Shown: positions 25,039 to 33,753 of the stretch, piece by piece | Layout of the letters: every line of letters begins with the position of its first letter | Numbering within the stretch: the first letter of the stretch is position 1 | Made by a program: the position numbers and the translations under genes | Notes under the pieces: model-generated | The model's database searches: none | Told to the model about the DNA's origin: nothing | The model's input: the letters and a program-made list of their open reading frames with translations, nothing else | Origin: Maritimibacter dapengensis | GTDB taxonomy: Bacteria > Pseudomonadota > Alphaproteobacteria > Rhodobacterales > Rhodobacteraceae | DNA length: 64,000 nucleotides | Assembly (NCBI RefSeq): GCF_019218265.1 | Contig: NZ_JAHUZE010000006.1 | Coordinates: 1-64,000 of the forward strand | Direction of reading: 5' to 3'

Positions 25039-25773
25039 ATGTTCGAAATCTCAGGTGTTGGAATCGTCGCGGCTTTTCTGGGTGGCGCTATATCCTTTCT
25101 GTCGCCTTGCGTCTTGCCTCTTGCACCTGGCTACGTCTCTTACATCGCGGGACAGCCCGCCGCGAAATCCGGGGCGGCGCGCAGCATTGCCGAACGGGCG
25201 CGCAGCGTGGTCCTGAGTTTGTGGTTCGTGCTCGGGTTTTCGACAGTCTTCGTGGCGCTCGGGGCCGGGGCAAGTCTTTTGGGCGGGATGCTCTTGCGCT
25301 GGAAATACGAACTCGGGCTTGCGGGTGGCTTTTTGATCGTCTTGTTCGGACTTGTCATGATGGGCGCGATCAAGATCCCCGCCATGATGCGTGACACGAG
25401 GCCCGACGTGAAAGTTGACGGCGGCAGCGCCGTCGGAGCCTACCTTTTGGGCCTTGCCTTTGCCTTTGGCTGGACGCCCTGCATAGGCCCTGTACTCGGG
25501 TCGATCCTGGCAGTGAGCGCGACATCTGGAGCGGACGGAATGGCCTTGCTGGCAATCTACTCCGCAGGACTTGGAATGCCGTTTCTGATCATAGCGCTCT
25601 TCACCAACGAGATTGCAGGCAGGCTAAAGCGGATCGGTGCGGCTGGTCGATGGCTCTATCGTATATCGGGCGGTCTGATGGTGCTGATGGGTATCGGCGT
25701 GATGACAGGTCAAATCAGCCGCCTTGCCTTCTGGCTGCTCGAAACCTTCCCGGCCCTTGGCACGATCGGATAA
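25039..25773 (+). CDS. ccdA: CcdA-type cytochrome c biogenesis / thiol reductant transporter
   Basis: 244 residues, six TM helices. Redox Cys pair: SFLSPCVLPLAPGYVSY in TM1 and FGWTPCIGPVLGSIL in TM4. CcdA passes electrons from cytoplasmic thioredoxin to periplasmic thiol proteins. Here it would supply reductant to the SCO, DsbA-like or other periplasmic proteins of the leftward operon, giving the island both oxidising (DsbAB) and reducing arms. Confidence 0.94.
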   Translation: MFEISGVGIVAAFLGGAISFLSPCVLPLAPGYVSYIAGQPAAKSGAARSIAERARSVVLSLWFVLGFSTVFVALGAGASLLGGMLLRWKYELGLAGGFLIVLFGLVMMGAIKIPAMMRDTRPDVKVDGGSAVGAYLLGLAFAFGWTPCIGPVLGSILAVSATSGADGMALLAIYSAGLGMPFLIIALFTNEIAGRLKRIGAAGRWLYRISGGLMVLMGIGVMTGQISRLAFWLLETFPALGTIG

Positions 25774-25806
25774 AATCATGATCGAAAGTGACATTTGAGA
25801 AAAGGC

Positions 25807-25837
25807 TTGTCTCTCTAGTCACTGTAGAGATTAAGAC
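25807..25837 (+). promoter_or_regulatory. MerR-type promoter/operator of the transglutaminase-CDF-ICMT operon
   Basis: -35 TTGTCT (25807-25812), 19-bp spacer, -10 TAAGAC (25832-25837). The spacer region holds the perfect dyad TCTCTA-GTCACTG-TAGAGA. The site lies 30 bases before the preferred start codon. Confidence 0.8.
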
Positions 25838-25866
25838 TCCTCGTGAACGATTCGAGGAGAGACCCT

Positions 25867-26628
25867 GTGGCACCCACCGTTTCCTATTTAACCGCGACAA
25901 GACTGCTGGATTTTGACTCGCCCTCAATCTCGAACCTGATACGAGATCGTGGCTGGCATGACCTTGCCCGTGTCGACCGGATTGGCGCGGTTTATGACTT
26001 TGTGCGAAACGAGATTGCGTTCGGCTACAACCGCGTCGACGACATTCCCGCCTCTGCGGTGCTGACCGACGGCTACGGGCAGTGCAACACGAAAGGGACG
26101 CTTCTCATGGCACTGCTGCGCAGCGTAGGCATCCGCTGCCGACTGCACGGCTTCACCATCCACAAGGCCCTGCAGCGTGGCGTGGTGCCCGAACTGGTCT
26201 ACCCCCTCGCACCGTCCGAAATTCTGCACTCGTGGGTCGAAGTCGAAACAGAAGAGGGCTGGATCAATCTCGAAGGCTTCATTCTGGACGCCCCCTTCCT
26301 GCAGTCGCTTCAGAAGGAATTCAGCGAAACAGAAAGCCTTTGCGGCTACGGGGCCGGAACGGATTGCCTGAGTGCGCCACCAGTCAGTTGGAGCGGCGGC
26401 AGCACTTATATTCAGAAAACCGGTATCGTTCGTGATTTTGGAACGTTCGAAACCCCCGACGCCTTCTATGCAGAACATGAGCAGAAGTTCGGCCGTTTGC
26501 GTGGATGGCTCTACCGCAACATCATCCGTCATTGGATGAACGCCCGCGTTCGGGCCTTCCGCGCGGGCCGTCTGAAACCCGACGCGTCCGTTGCGCACCT
26601 GCACGGGGGAGAGACCCATGCCACATGA
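25867..26628 (+). CDS. transglutaminase-like cysteine protein
   Basis: 253 residues from a GTG at 25867, preferred over GTG 25843 because GAGGAGAG lies just upstream and 25843 is too near the predicted transcription start. The transglutaminase core has Cys in TDGYGQCNTKGTLLMALLR, His in ILHSWVEVETEEGW and an acidic residue in INLEGFILD. No signal peptide, so it is probably cytoplasmic, unlike most of the regulon's products. Substrate unknown. Overlaps the CDF start by 11 bp. Confidence 0.82.
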   Translation: MAPTVSYLTATRLLDFDSPSISNLIRDRGWHDLARVDRIGAVYDFVRNEIAFGYNRVDDIPASAVLTDGYGQCNTKGTLLMALLRSVGIRCRLHGFTIHKALQRGVVPELVYPLAPSEILHSWVEVETEEGWINLEGFILDAPFLQSLQKEFSETESLCGYGAGTDCLSAPPVSWSGGSTYIQKTGIVRDFGTFETPDAFYAEHEQKFGRLRGWLYRNIIRHWMNARVRAFRAGRLKPDASVAHLHGGETHAT

Positions 26629-27556
26629 TCACCACGGTCACAGCCATGCCCATTTGGACCCGTCCAGTGGGGATCGCCGCGTGGCGATTGCGATTTGGGC
26701 CAACGGACTTCTGACCGTCGCCCAGATCGTGGGCGGCATTTTCGCAGGCTCACTCGCGTTGATCGCGGATGCGCTTCACAACTTCTCGGACATGGCCGCG
26801 CTCGTCATTGCCTTTGCAGCCCGAAAGATTGCACGTCGGCCAGCCGATGAACGGATGACGTTTGGCTATGGCCGGATCGAGACGGTGGCAGCCTTGATCA
26901 ATTACACAACGCTGATCGTGATCGGGCTCTATCTTATCTACGAAGGCGGCATCCGCCTGTTTGAACCGCCCGAAGTTAAAGGGTGGACTGTCGTTATCAT
27001 CGCGGGATTGGCGCTGGTCGTCGACGCCCTGACGGCGGCGCTGACCTATTCGATGCAGAAGGGCAGCCAGAATATCCGCGCCTTGTTCCTGCACAATCTT
27101 TCGGACGCGCTGGCCTCGGTCGCCGTGATTGTCGGCGGCACACTGATCATACTTTATGACATGCGTTGGGTTGATCCCGCAATCACAATCGGGATCGCGA
27201 TTTACATTCTGTACCTGGCCTTCACTGAGATTGGTGGCCCTGTCCGAACCCTCATGCTCGGTTCTCCGCCGGATATTGACGGGGAGCAGGTGGTGGCTGC
27301 CCTGCGCCAAACAGATGGCGTCAGGGACGTGCACCATGTGCACCTGTGGCAGATGGAAGAAAATGCGCCGGCGCTCGATGCCCATGTCGTGGTCGAAGAC
27401 GCCGCATGGGACCGGTTGGAACAGATCAAGGCAGAGCTAAAGACGCAGATTGGTGCAGAATTTGGGATCAATCACTCCACTCTGGAGTTTGAGCGCACAG
27501 GTGCCTGTGATGCCGAGGCTCCACTGTTCGGTCATGACAAGCGCCAGGGTCAATAG
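26618..27556 (+). CDS. cation diffusion facilitator (CzcD-like exporter)
   Basis: 312 residues from ATG 26618, with an N-terminal His-rich tail (MPHDHHGHSHAHLD). Metal-site motifs ALHNFSDMAAL in TM2 and LHNLSDALASV in TM5, six TM helices, and a C-terminal domain with VHHVHLWQM. It exports Zn, Cd or similar ions. Its induction by the same MerR-type promoter as the ZIP importer suggests metal balance rather than simple efflux. Confidence 0.93.
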   Translation: MPHDHHGHSHAHLDPSSGDRRVAIAIWANGLLTVAQIVGGIFAGSLALIADALHNFSDMAALVIAFAARKIARRPADERMTFGYGRIETVAALINYTTLIVIGLYLIYEGGIRLFEPPEVKGWTVVIIAGLALVVDALTAALTYSMQKGSQNIRALFLHNLSDALASVAVIVGGTLIILYDMRWVDPAITIGIAIYILYLAFTEIGGPVRTLMLGSPPDIDGEQVVAALRQTDGVRDVHHVHLWQMEENAPALDAHVVVEDAAWDRLEQIKAELKTQIGAEFGINHSTLEFERTGACDAEAPLFGHDKRQGQ

Positions 27557-27563
27557 GTCTTAG

Positions 27564-28112
27564 ATGTCTGCCGTGCTTGTCATCATCGGTTTTCTGATTG
27601 CTGCAGCTACTCTCGGTGCGCTGGTTTGGTCGATTGTTTATCCTGCGAGACGCATATGGCCGCCGAAAACCTACAGTGCCTGGACGCCAGTCGTCGTCTG
27701 GGTTCCAACCTTTGCGTTGTTCGGGACACTGATCGCACTTGGAGTTATTGGTTGGGGCCAAATGGTGTTGCCGGCTTGGTTGCGATATGGGTTGGGCATC
27801 CCAATCGTCGTCTTGTCGAATGTCGTGGTTTGGAGTGCCGTTAATAGATTCGGGATTGCGCAAACGGGTGGTGCCGAGGGAACGCTAAAGACAAACGGCC
27901 TATATCGCTACTCGCGCAACCCGCAATATGTTGCCGATGCCTTCATGGTTTTTGGGTGGCTGGTTCTTTCTGCATCACCAATTGCTCTGGTGGTAGGAAT
28001 ACTGGCGATTGCCGTACTGATGATCGCGCCCTTCGCCGAGGAGCACTGGTTGCGCGAGCGCTTTGGGCGCGAGTTCGATAACTACTGTGCAAAGACGAGA
28101 CGCTACCTGTAG
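27564..28112 (+). CDS. ICMT/phospholipid-type membrane methyltransferase
   Basis: 182 residues with four or five TM helices. The C-terminal SAM-binding signature typical of isoprenylcysteine carboxyl methyltransferases is present: GLYRYSRNPQYVADAF and EEHWLRERFGREFDNYC. Bacterial members sit beside CDF exporters in several metal-resistance clusters; substrate unknown. Seven bases after the CDF gene. Confidence 0.88.
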   Translation: MSAVLVIIGFLIAAATLGALVWSIVYPARRIWPPKTYSAWTPVVVWVPTFALFGTLIALGVIGWGQMVLPAWLRYGLGIPIVVLSNVVVWSAVNRFGIAQTGGAEGTLKTNGLYRYSRNPQYVADAFMVFGWLVLSASPIALVVGILAIAVLMIAPFAEEHWLRERFGREFDNYCAKTRRYL

Positions 28113-28148
28113 ACAGGTTAACTCACGAAAACGTCAACCTTGCACCTA

Positions 28149-28179
28149 TTGAACCTCTAGCTACTAGAGGCACTACCAA
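28149..28179 (+). promoter_or_regulatory. MerR-type promoter/operator of the L,D-transpeptidase gene
   Basis: -35 TTGAAC (28149-28154), 19-bp spacer, -10 TACCAA (28174-28179). A perfect dyad CCTCTAG-CTA-CTAGAGG spans 28154-28170. This is the most symmetrical of the four sites. Confidence 0.82.
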
Positions 28180-28215
28180 TTCAATTAAAGAGTAATCAGA
28201 AAAGAGGCTAAGAGT

Positions 28216-28785
28216 ATGAAGCTCGATGTCCGCTCAAGACGCCAATTTCTATGCACGGCTGCGGCCGGAATCCTATCTGTGCCAGGGTTGCTTCGCGCCC
28301 AAGAGCCAGAGCCAAATGCCGTGCGAAGAAACATCTCATCGTTCAAAGTCGACTCTTGGCAGGAGCACTTCGATGATCTTGAACATGGCGCAATCCTTTG
28401 CGATATCAATTCGCGGGCGGTTCAATTCTGGTCTGAGGACGAAAGCGTCTATAAGCTCTATCCATCAAGCGTACCGGCGTCTGAAGAACTAACGCGCCGT
28501 GGCTATACTCGCGTTATCCGGAAGGTCGAAGGCCCAAGTTGGCGACCCACGCCGTCCATGAAAGAACGCAATCCTGAGTGGCCGGACTATTGGCCTCCGG
28601 GTCCGGACAATCCCCTCGGGACACACGCTCTTTATCTTTCCTGGCAATACTATCGAGTTCATGGCACCGGCGACACTCGCAAGATCGGACGCCAGTCTTC
28701 CAACGGTTGCATCGGCCTCTATAACGAGCACATTGCGGAGCTTTTTGATTTGGCGGAGGTTGGTACGCAGGTCAGGATTTTCTAG
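28216..28785 (+). CDS. YkuD-type L,D-transpeptidase, Tat-exported
   Basis: 189 residues. A twin-arginine leader (SRRQFLCTAAAGIL) precedes a compact YkuD domain with YRVHGTGDTRKIGRQSSNGC as the His/Ser/Cys active site. It forms 3-3 cross-links or attaches proteins to peptidoglycan. With the M23 peptidase it makes cell-wall remodelling a second theme of the MerR regulon. Confidence 0.9.
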   Translation: MKLDVRSRRQFLCTAAAGILSVPGLLRAQEPEPNAVRRNISSFKVDSWQEHFDDLEHGAILCDINSRAVQFWSEDESVYKLYPSSVPASEELTRRGYTRVIRKVEGPSWRPTPSMKERNPEWPDYWPPGPDNPLGTHALYLSWQYYRVHGTGDTRKIGRQSSNGCIGLYNEHIAELFDLAEVGTQVRIF

Positions 28786-28840
28786 ATGCCGGCTTCTTAT
28801 TCAAGCATCGTAGTGCGTCGGTGAATAAATGTCACAAAAT

Positions 28841-28876
28841 ACGCTTTCGGAACTCCGAAGAGAAGCGTTATTATTT
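28841..28876 (+). terminator. probable terminator after the L,D-transpeptidase gene
   Basis: Stem ACGCT-TTCGG (28841-28850) pairs with CCGAA (28855-28859) and, after a bulge, AAGCGT (28863-28868), followed by TTATTATTTTA. Placed 55 bases after the stop codon. A-rich sequence on the other side means it may also act leftward on the HTH gene. Confidence 0.55.
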
Positions 28877-28949
28877 TACATAAACTTCACTATCGGATCT
28901 TGACGTTCACACGCCGGGTTTCCCCGGCTCCAACGCCTGGCAAGCGAAG

Positions 28950-29792
28950 CTACCTGGAAATTTCCCCTGCTAACACCGCTCGTCCGTGCACTGCCAACGT
29001 CGCTGAAAACCTCTGACACCCAAACTGGCGGATTACATCCAGTACACGCGCTTCGTAGGCAGCGTGACCGATCAAACGACACAGGTCGGACGCATGGAAC
29101 TGGCGGTTCGCAGTCGGGGCGGCTTGCATCTGTCTCAGCAATTCGCGCTCTTTGGGGTCTGGTACCCGTTTCTGCGATGATTTCACCTCGGGACGAGGCG
29201 GAGTCCCCGGCGAATTCCGCCATCGGCGCATGAAGCCAAGCAGGAAGCCGGCCGGCACCTTCCCGTTGCCTCGGGACCGGTTGAAGGCGAGGAAGCGATC
29301 CCAGATGACCTGGGTGTCAACGTTCCAGCAGGGCAGCGTGGCCTTCGCTGCTTTGATGAGCTCTGCCCAACTGGTCTGAAAAACGTGCGAACTCGCGGTG
29401 ATGTCGATCAGTCCTGAGAAGATAGTTTTGTTATTATTATCTCTAGATAGTGATGTGTCACCTTCACCTGACACGAGATCATGGGTTTCAATCTCCTCGT
29501 CGAAGGCGGAAAACCGAAAGATCCAAGGCGCGAACTTGCCATTCGGCTTCGCCCGCTCGAGCTGCAACTCCGACGTCTCAAGTTCGCTCAAAAGAACTGA
29601 AAGATATTGTCGTGAGACACCCATCTTCTCCGCCAGAGCAGAGAGGGTGAAGGCTGCCGTTCCGCGCGACAAACCGTTGTAGCCGTCCTTCCAGGCGATG
29701 GCATCAAGGATGAGGGTGGCCAGCTTGTGCGCTGCAACAGAAAGATTTGTCTGCGTGATCCGTCGCAGGATCAGGCCGGTCGTAGGTTCCAT
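28950..29792 (-). CDS. HTH-domain protein of unknown function
   Basis: 280 residues from ATG 29792 (AAGGAGA upstream). Residues 20-75 look like a winged HTH: AHKLATLILDAIAWK, then FTLSALAEKMGVSRQYLSVL. The remainder is not recognised. The second half has FLLGFMRRWRNSPGTPPRP and a helical C-terminus. It lies alone between the metal island and the transfer region. It could be a plasmid replication or control protein, but nothing specific shows this; no iterons were seen beside it. Confidence 0.6.
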   Translation of the reverse strand: MEPTTGLILRRITQTNLSVAAHKLATLILDAIAWKDGYNGLSRGTAAFTLSALAEKMGVSRQYLSVLLSELETSELQLERAKPNGKFAPWIFRFSAFDEEIETHDLVSGEGDTSLSRDNNNKTIFSGLIDITASSHVFQTSWAELIKAAKATLPCWNVDTQVIWDRFLAFNRSRGNGKVPAGFLLGFMRRWRNSPGTPPRPEVKSSQKRVPDPKERELLRQMQAAPTANRQFHASDLCRLIGHAAYEARVLDVIRQFGCQRFSATLAVHGRAVLAGEISR

Positions 29793-30028
29793 GGTCGAGG
29801 TCTCCTTGGAGATCCGACGCCATGTCGTGAGAAAACAACATTCTTGCCAGCAAAACAACTTTGCTGGTTGCAGGTGTCTTAGCCGTGCGCTAGGAAACTC
29901 TTGTTCACGGAGTTTTCTTGCACGGCGTCAGGCTTCACGGTCTGGCGTCGTCTCCTTTTTAGGGGTTTTGCACAGCCTTTCGTGCGGGGTTGTGAGGACG
30001 CGCGCGGCAAGACCGCGTGCAGATTTTG

Positions 30029-30682
30029 TCAGTAGCGAACTTCTTCAGAACCATAGTTCCCGGCGTGATCACGCCAGTCGACGAAGACGGAGCGGTAGAA
30101 GTAGCTGCCGCATCCATTCGGGATGCTCAGGCCGGATGCGGCCGGCACTTGGCCCACGTTGGATCTTGTCCATCGGTAATCGCCTTGCACTCCGTAGGAC
30201 CCCAACCGCGTGGAGTCGCTGCGATTGCAGTCACCATCTCGGTTTTCGTGCTGCCGGTACTGGATGTGATACACGCGAATGCTCCGAACAAAGTCAAAGG
30301 CGTCGCCTGAGATGTCGATGTCGGCTTGTTCATCCGCTTGGACGCGAACAAGGGGTATCGGAGTCGATTCCTGCGGTTCGGGCGGATCGCGGAACGTGAT
30401 CTCATAAAGGCGTTCCATGGGCGACATCGGACTGGGATCGTTTAACGACACACCCATCGGACACCGCCAGATTTGTAAGGGTGGCTCGATCGGCCATGGT
30501 GTGATCCGCCGAATGAAGACCGCTCTAGCATGTGCGCAGGGCGCGGAGGCAGGCCAGCCGCCCGCAAGGCAGAGGAGGATCGCACAGTCCACCTGATAGG
30601 CCTGAGCCGGTGCTGACGAGGCCATTAGTCCGGATATGCTTATTGCTGTGGCCGTGGCCACGCCGTGGATCACGTGCTTCAT
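30029..30682 (-). CDS. exported cysteine-containing protein, unknown
   Basis: 217 residues from ATG 30682, with a Sec signal (MKHVIHGVATATAISISG, cleavage near SAPAQA). The mature part starts YQVDCAILLCLAGGWPASAP, includes FIRRITPWPIEPPLQIWRCP, and ends in a region with GDCN and NGCGSYFYRS. No family name known to me. Its place just before the virB cluster and the paired Cys suggest a periplasmic accessory of conjugation. Confidence 0.7.
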   Translation of the reverse strand: MKHVIHGVATATAISISGLMASSAPAQAYQVDCAILLCLAGGWPASAPCAHARAVFIRRITPWPIEPPLQIWRCPMGVSLNDPSPMSPMERLYEITFRDPPEPQESTPIPLVRVQADEQADIDISGDAFDFVRSIRVYHIQYRQHENRDGDCNRSDSTRLGSYGVQGDYRWTRSNVGQVPAASGLSIPNGCGSYFYRSVFVDWRDHAGNYGSEEVRY

Positions 30683-31155
30683 GATGCCGACTCCATCTAT
30701 AATGGTGCAGCGATACGAAACAACATTAATGATGGCAAGGAGATTTGATTGATGGTGACCTGCGATTGTTCGCTTGTGTCGCGAGACAGCTTCCAAGATC
30801 TGACGCCGGTTTGGGCTCTTGTGGCGTCTTGAAAGCGGCCAAAATTGCGGCTTCATTTCACGTTAGATGCCAAACAAACATTTGCGAAAAAAGGAAAATG
30901 TGGTGTTTCCATGCGGCCACGCAAGCGGTCACGGAAGAACAGACCGCATGAGCCCGTCAAACGGCGTGTCGCAGCGCCCATGGTCCCAGGAAGGGCAGTG
31001 TCGGAAAACTATAGGGCTTGGTTCCCCGGCTGGAATCCGGGAACGGAAGGGCGGGTGGAGCAACGATCCTGTGTTGTGGCCTATGTTGGGATCGAACATG
31101 CGCTTGAAGATTTATAGCAGTATCTGATACGATTGAGCATGGATAGGAGAGTCTG
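30683..31155. other. intergenic region upstream of parDE
   Basis: About 470 bp with no credible gene. It carries a hairpin-like GTTCCCCGG/CCGGGAAC near 31021-31043. Near the parD end there is a -35 TTGAAG (31104-31109), 17 bp, -10 ATACGA (31127-31132), with an 11-bp palindrome GTATCTGATAC (31120-31130) over the -10. The palindrome suits a ParD operator. Confidence 0.45.
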
Positions 31156-31398
31156 ATGCCAAACGTCCACCTGACCGAACCGATGCAGAAATATGTGCAG
31201 GCGCAGATCGAGTCCGGCGCCTACGCCAATCTGAGCGAAGTCGTGCGCGCCGGCGTAAGGATGCTGATGGAGAAGGATGGCGCGCGGCAGTTCTACGCCC
31301 TCAAGGCCGATCTCGAGATGGCAGCCACCCTGGCCGAAAATGGGGACTTCGCCGAGTTCGATGCCCAAGCCTTCGAACCGGATGCGTTTGATCGCTGA
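31156..31398 (+). CDS. parD: ParD-family antitoxin
   Basis: 80 residues. RHH N-terminus (MPNVHLTEPMQKYVQAQIES, NLSEVVRAGVRMLME) and an acidic unfolded C-terminus (FAEFDAQAFEPDAFDR) that would wrap the toxin. The RHH part would bind the palindrome 25 bases upstream and repress parDE. Five bases separate it from parE. Confidence 0.9.
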   Translation: MPNVHLTEPMQKYVQAQIESGAYANLSEVVRAGVRMLMEKDGARQFYALKADLEMAATLAENGDFAEFDAQAFEPDAFDR

Positions 31399-31403
31399 CC
31401 CGC

Positions 31404-31724
31404 ATGACGATTCGGCTTTCCGGACAGGCCAGGTCCGACCTCGAAGAGATACGCACCTACACCGTCGAGACCTGGGGCAGGGACCAATGGCTCGTCTATT
31501 ACCGCCAGTTGGTCACCGCCTTCGAGCGGATCACCGGGGATCCCGAAGCGGGCCGGGACAGGAGTCTCTTTGTCCCGGGGATGCGGTCCGTCAATTGCCA
31601 GCGTCACGTGATCTTCTACAAGCGGCTCGATGCGGCGGATGGCGCGGCAGTCATCCTGCGCATCGTGCATCAGCGCCGCAACATGCCCGCGCTCGTCTAC
31701 TACGAGGATCTCGACGGCGGTTAA
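31404..31724 (+). CDS. parE: ParE-family toxin
   Basis: 106 residues of the RelE/ParE fold: LSGQARSDLEEIRTYTVETW, the core GMRSVNCQRHVIFYKRL and VILRIVHQRRNMPAL. ParE toxins inhibit gyrase. The pair probably stabilises the element. Confidence 0.9.
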   Translation: MTIRLSGQARSDLEEIRTYTVETWGRDQWLVYYRQLVTAFERITGDPEAGRDRSLFVPGMRSVNCQRHVIFYKRLDAADGAAVILRIVHQRRNMPALVYYEDLDGG

Positions 31725-31738
31725 GCCCATGCGATTGC

Positions 31739-32017
31739 TCAGTCCAATAGCTCGACCAGTCTTCCATAGTCTTCACTGACCTCGCGCGCCTCCTGAAACG
31801 CGCGTTGGCGCTCGGCATCAAGGCACAGGAAGTATTCCTGGATATCAGCGATGTAGCCCTCGAAATCAGAACGCAGCAGATCGGCATAGGCACGAATGTC
31901 TTCTTGCGACTGCGGCAAGAACGGTCGTTCGGGAGGTACGCAATCCGCAGCCGCGGCTACCGGCATGCTTCCAAGCAGGAGAGCGAACAGCAACGGTGCG
32001 TTGCGCGCAATAAACAA
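31739..32017 (-). CDS. small secreted protein, unknown
   Basis: About 92 residues with a signal peptide (ARNAPLLFALLLGSMPVAAA) and two Cys in a helical mature part (CVPPERPFLPQSQEDI; EYFLCLDAERQRAFQE). Starts at TTG 32017; a CTG two codons upstream has better RBS spacing, so the start is uncertain. Antisense to the virB direction. Unknown role, possibly periplasmic conjugation accessory. Confidence 0.55.
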   Translation of the reverse strand: MFIARNAPLLFALLLGSMPVAAAADCVPPERPFLPQSQEDIRAYADLLRSDFEGYIADIQEYFLCLDAERQRAFQEAREVSEDYGRLVELLD

Positions 32018-32211
32018 CCGCAGGGCAAAACTCCTTTGCCGCCTTTAAGATTATCATTCTGTCGGCTATCACCGTTATCGGAGCAAGGCGAACTTCGTCA
32101 ACACGTTATTATTGTCTTGCTATCATTAATGTTGTTTTGTATCGCTCACGGTGTTGCGACCCCGTGGGCCTGATACTGCACCCAGGCAGAACAAGGACCC
32201 AAGGGAAGGCC

Positions 32212-32538
32212 ATGATAGAAGAAGCCCCGAATGTGGTTACAGAAGACGGACTGCGCGGCTTGCTCGCCGAGGGCTACCTCATTGAGGTGGTCTGCAAGGA
32301 GAGAGCAGAGAAGCGCCATAACAGCTGGTACGGCTCGTGGGTCATCCGCGCCGTCGCCACTGATGGGCGTGACGACAAAATGCTCGTCACCAGCCGAAGC
32401 GTCCTCAAGCTCCGCGACTTCAAAACCATCGTTGGTCTTGTCAGTTTCCTGGCCGACATGGGCTGTACGACCGCTAGCATCCCACTTGAGGAAGGTGGCC
32501 GCGAGCGCCACGCCGCGCCTCCGGTCAAAGGCAGCTGA
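32212..32538 (+). CDS. hypothetical protein preceding virB1
   Basis: 108 residues from ATG 32212 (AAGGGAAGG upstream). No signal peptide. The sequence LLAEGYLIEVVCKERAEKRH and VTSRSVLKLRDFKTIVGLVS has no family I recognise. Its stop overlaps the start region of virB1, implying translational coupling to the T4SS operon. Confidence 0.6.
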   Translation: MIEEAPNVVTEDGLRGLLAEGYLIEVVCKERAEKRHNSWYGSWVIRAVATDGRDDKMLVTSRSVLKLRDFKTIVGLVSFLADMGCTTASIPLEEGGRERHAAPPVKGS

Positions 32539-33178
32539 CCGCGCGACTGCGCTCGTCGTTGCTTTGGGTACAGGCGTTTGTTCCGCGCCCCCGGCCCTGG
32601 CCGACGGTTTCATCTTCTCGGTTGGCCCAGACGGCCAATTGATTTCCTCTTCTCAAGAGGCAAACGGGCGCCTTTTTCTCTTCGCAAAACCTCGCGTTCC
32701 TGACGCAACGAGCGAGCCAGCGATCCCGGCTCGATCCGCCGCCCGCGCCACCCCAGAAATCCTCCACGCGATCGAGACCACGGCTCTGCGGTATGCCGGG
32801 CATGGTGCGCTGCGTCGCGCAGGGCTTTCAGTCACTGATTGGGCGCTCCTTTACCGGGCCAATATCGAAGTCGAGAGCGCATACAATCCGGCTGCACGCA
32901 GCCCTGTCGGTGCCATAGGCCTTGGGCAGCTTATGCCAGATACCGCCCGCGACCTCGGCGTGGACCCACATGACATTGCGCAAAACCTCGACGGATCAGC
33001 CCGCTACCTGCTGATGATGCTCGACCAGTTCGGCGAGGGCTCTCTGGCCCTTGCGGCGTACAACGCTGGCCCTGAGGCGGTCACACGCCACGGCGGCATC
33101 CCCCCTTTTCGAGAAACCCAAGGGCATGTGGCCCGTGTGACAGCCGTGTTTGAGCGGCTCAGAGGAGATTCTTCATGA
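32495..33178 (+). CDS. virB1: VirB1-like lytic transglycosylase
   Basis: Opens peptidoglycan for the T4SS channel. Signal-peptide-like region RATALVVALGTGVCSAPPALA, then an SLT/VirB1 domain with the catalytic Glu in ANIEVESAYNPAARSPVGAI, GLGQLMPDTARDLGV, and AAYNAGPEAVTRHGGIPPF. Start uncertain: GTG 32495 gives about 227 residues, TTG 32486 is an alternative; both lie within the 3' end of the preceding gene. Overlaps virB2 by 4 bp. Confidence 0.85.
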   Translation: MAASATPRLRSKAADRATALVVALGTGVCSAPPALADGFIFSVGPDGQLISSSQEANGRLFLFAKPRVPDATSEPAIPARSAARATPEILHAIETTALRYAGHGALRRAGLSVTDWALLYRANIEVESAYNPAARSPVGAIGLGQLMPDTARDLGVDPHDIAQNLDGSARYLLMMLDQFGEGSLALAAYNAGPEAVTRHGGIPPFRETQGHVARVTAVFERLRGDSS

Positions 33179-33465
33179 CATCGAGACCTTCGATCGTCGC
33201 GCTCGGCGCGATGGCCCTTATCGTGCTGGCGGGTCCAGCGCTTGCGCAGAGCATTGACCTGTCGCCCGTGCAGACCCTGCTGCAAGGCATCGTCGATGCA
33301 ATCACCGGCCCCTTGGGTATTGTGATCGGCACGCTCGCGCTGATCGGCGTGTTCCTCTCCTGGCTCTTCGGCATCCTCGACTTCCGTCAGGCGCTCTGGG
33401 TCGTGGTTGCAATCGCGGGCATCGCCGCGGCGCCCACCATCGTCGCCGCCATCTGGACCACCTGA
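33175..33465 (+). CDS. virB2: VirB2/TrbC-family pilin
   Basis: 96 residues: Sec leader ending PALAQS, then two TM helices (PLGIVIGTLALIGVFLSWLF and ALWVVVAIAGIAAAPTIVAA) around a short polar loop, the layout of VirB2 major pilins. Order B1-B2-B3-B4 supports the call. Confidence 0.9.
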   Translation: MTSRPSIVALGAMALIVLAGPALAQSIDLSPVQTLLQGIVDAITGPLGIVIGTLALIGVFLSWLFGILDFRQALWVVVAIAGIAAAPTIVAAIWTT

Positions 33466-33474
33466 GCTCCGTCC

Positions 33475-33753
33475 ATGGCTGACCAGTCCCGCGTGTTCAT
33501 AGGCCTTCTCAGGCCACCCAAGCTGATGGGCTTGCCGATCATGTACGCCATGGTCTGGCTCTTCGGCTCGACGCTTCTGTTCCTCTGGGTGCAGAGCTGG
33601 GTGGTGGCCGTCTTCGCGGGCCTGGCCTGGCCGGCGCTTTGGAAAGCCGCGGACTGGGATCCGAACTTCCTCGATGTCCTGGTGATCACCTTGCAGGAAA
33701 CCCCGCCCACGACGAACCGCAAGCTCCACGGGGGCGACAGCTATGCCCCGTGA
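33475..33753 (+). CDS. virB3: VirB3-family T4SS inner-membrane protein
   Basis: 92 residues: FIGLLRPPKLMGLPIMYAM start typical of VirB3, a TM hairpin, and a polar C-terminus (FLDVLVITLQETPPTTNRKL). Its 3' end overlaps virB4 by 11 bp. Confidence 0.9.
   Translation: MADQSRVFIGLLRPPKLMGLPIMYAMVWLFGSTLLFLWVQSWVVAVFAGLAWPALWKAADWDPNFLDVLVITLQETPPTTNRKLHGGDSYAP

Noticed and set aside
29698-30399. 233-codon rightward frame
   Set aside because: Ser/Arg-rich, crosses an intergenic gap and is antisense to an exported-protein gene with a clear signal peptide.
30845-31127. short overlapping frames before parD
   Set aside because: No RBS or domain; region better explained as regulatory.
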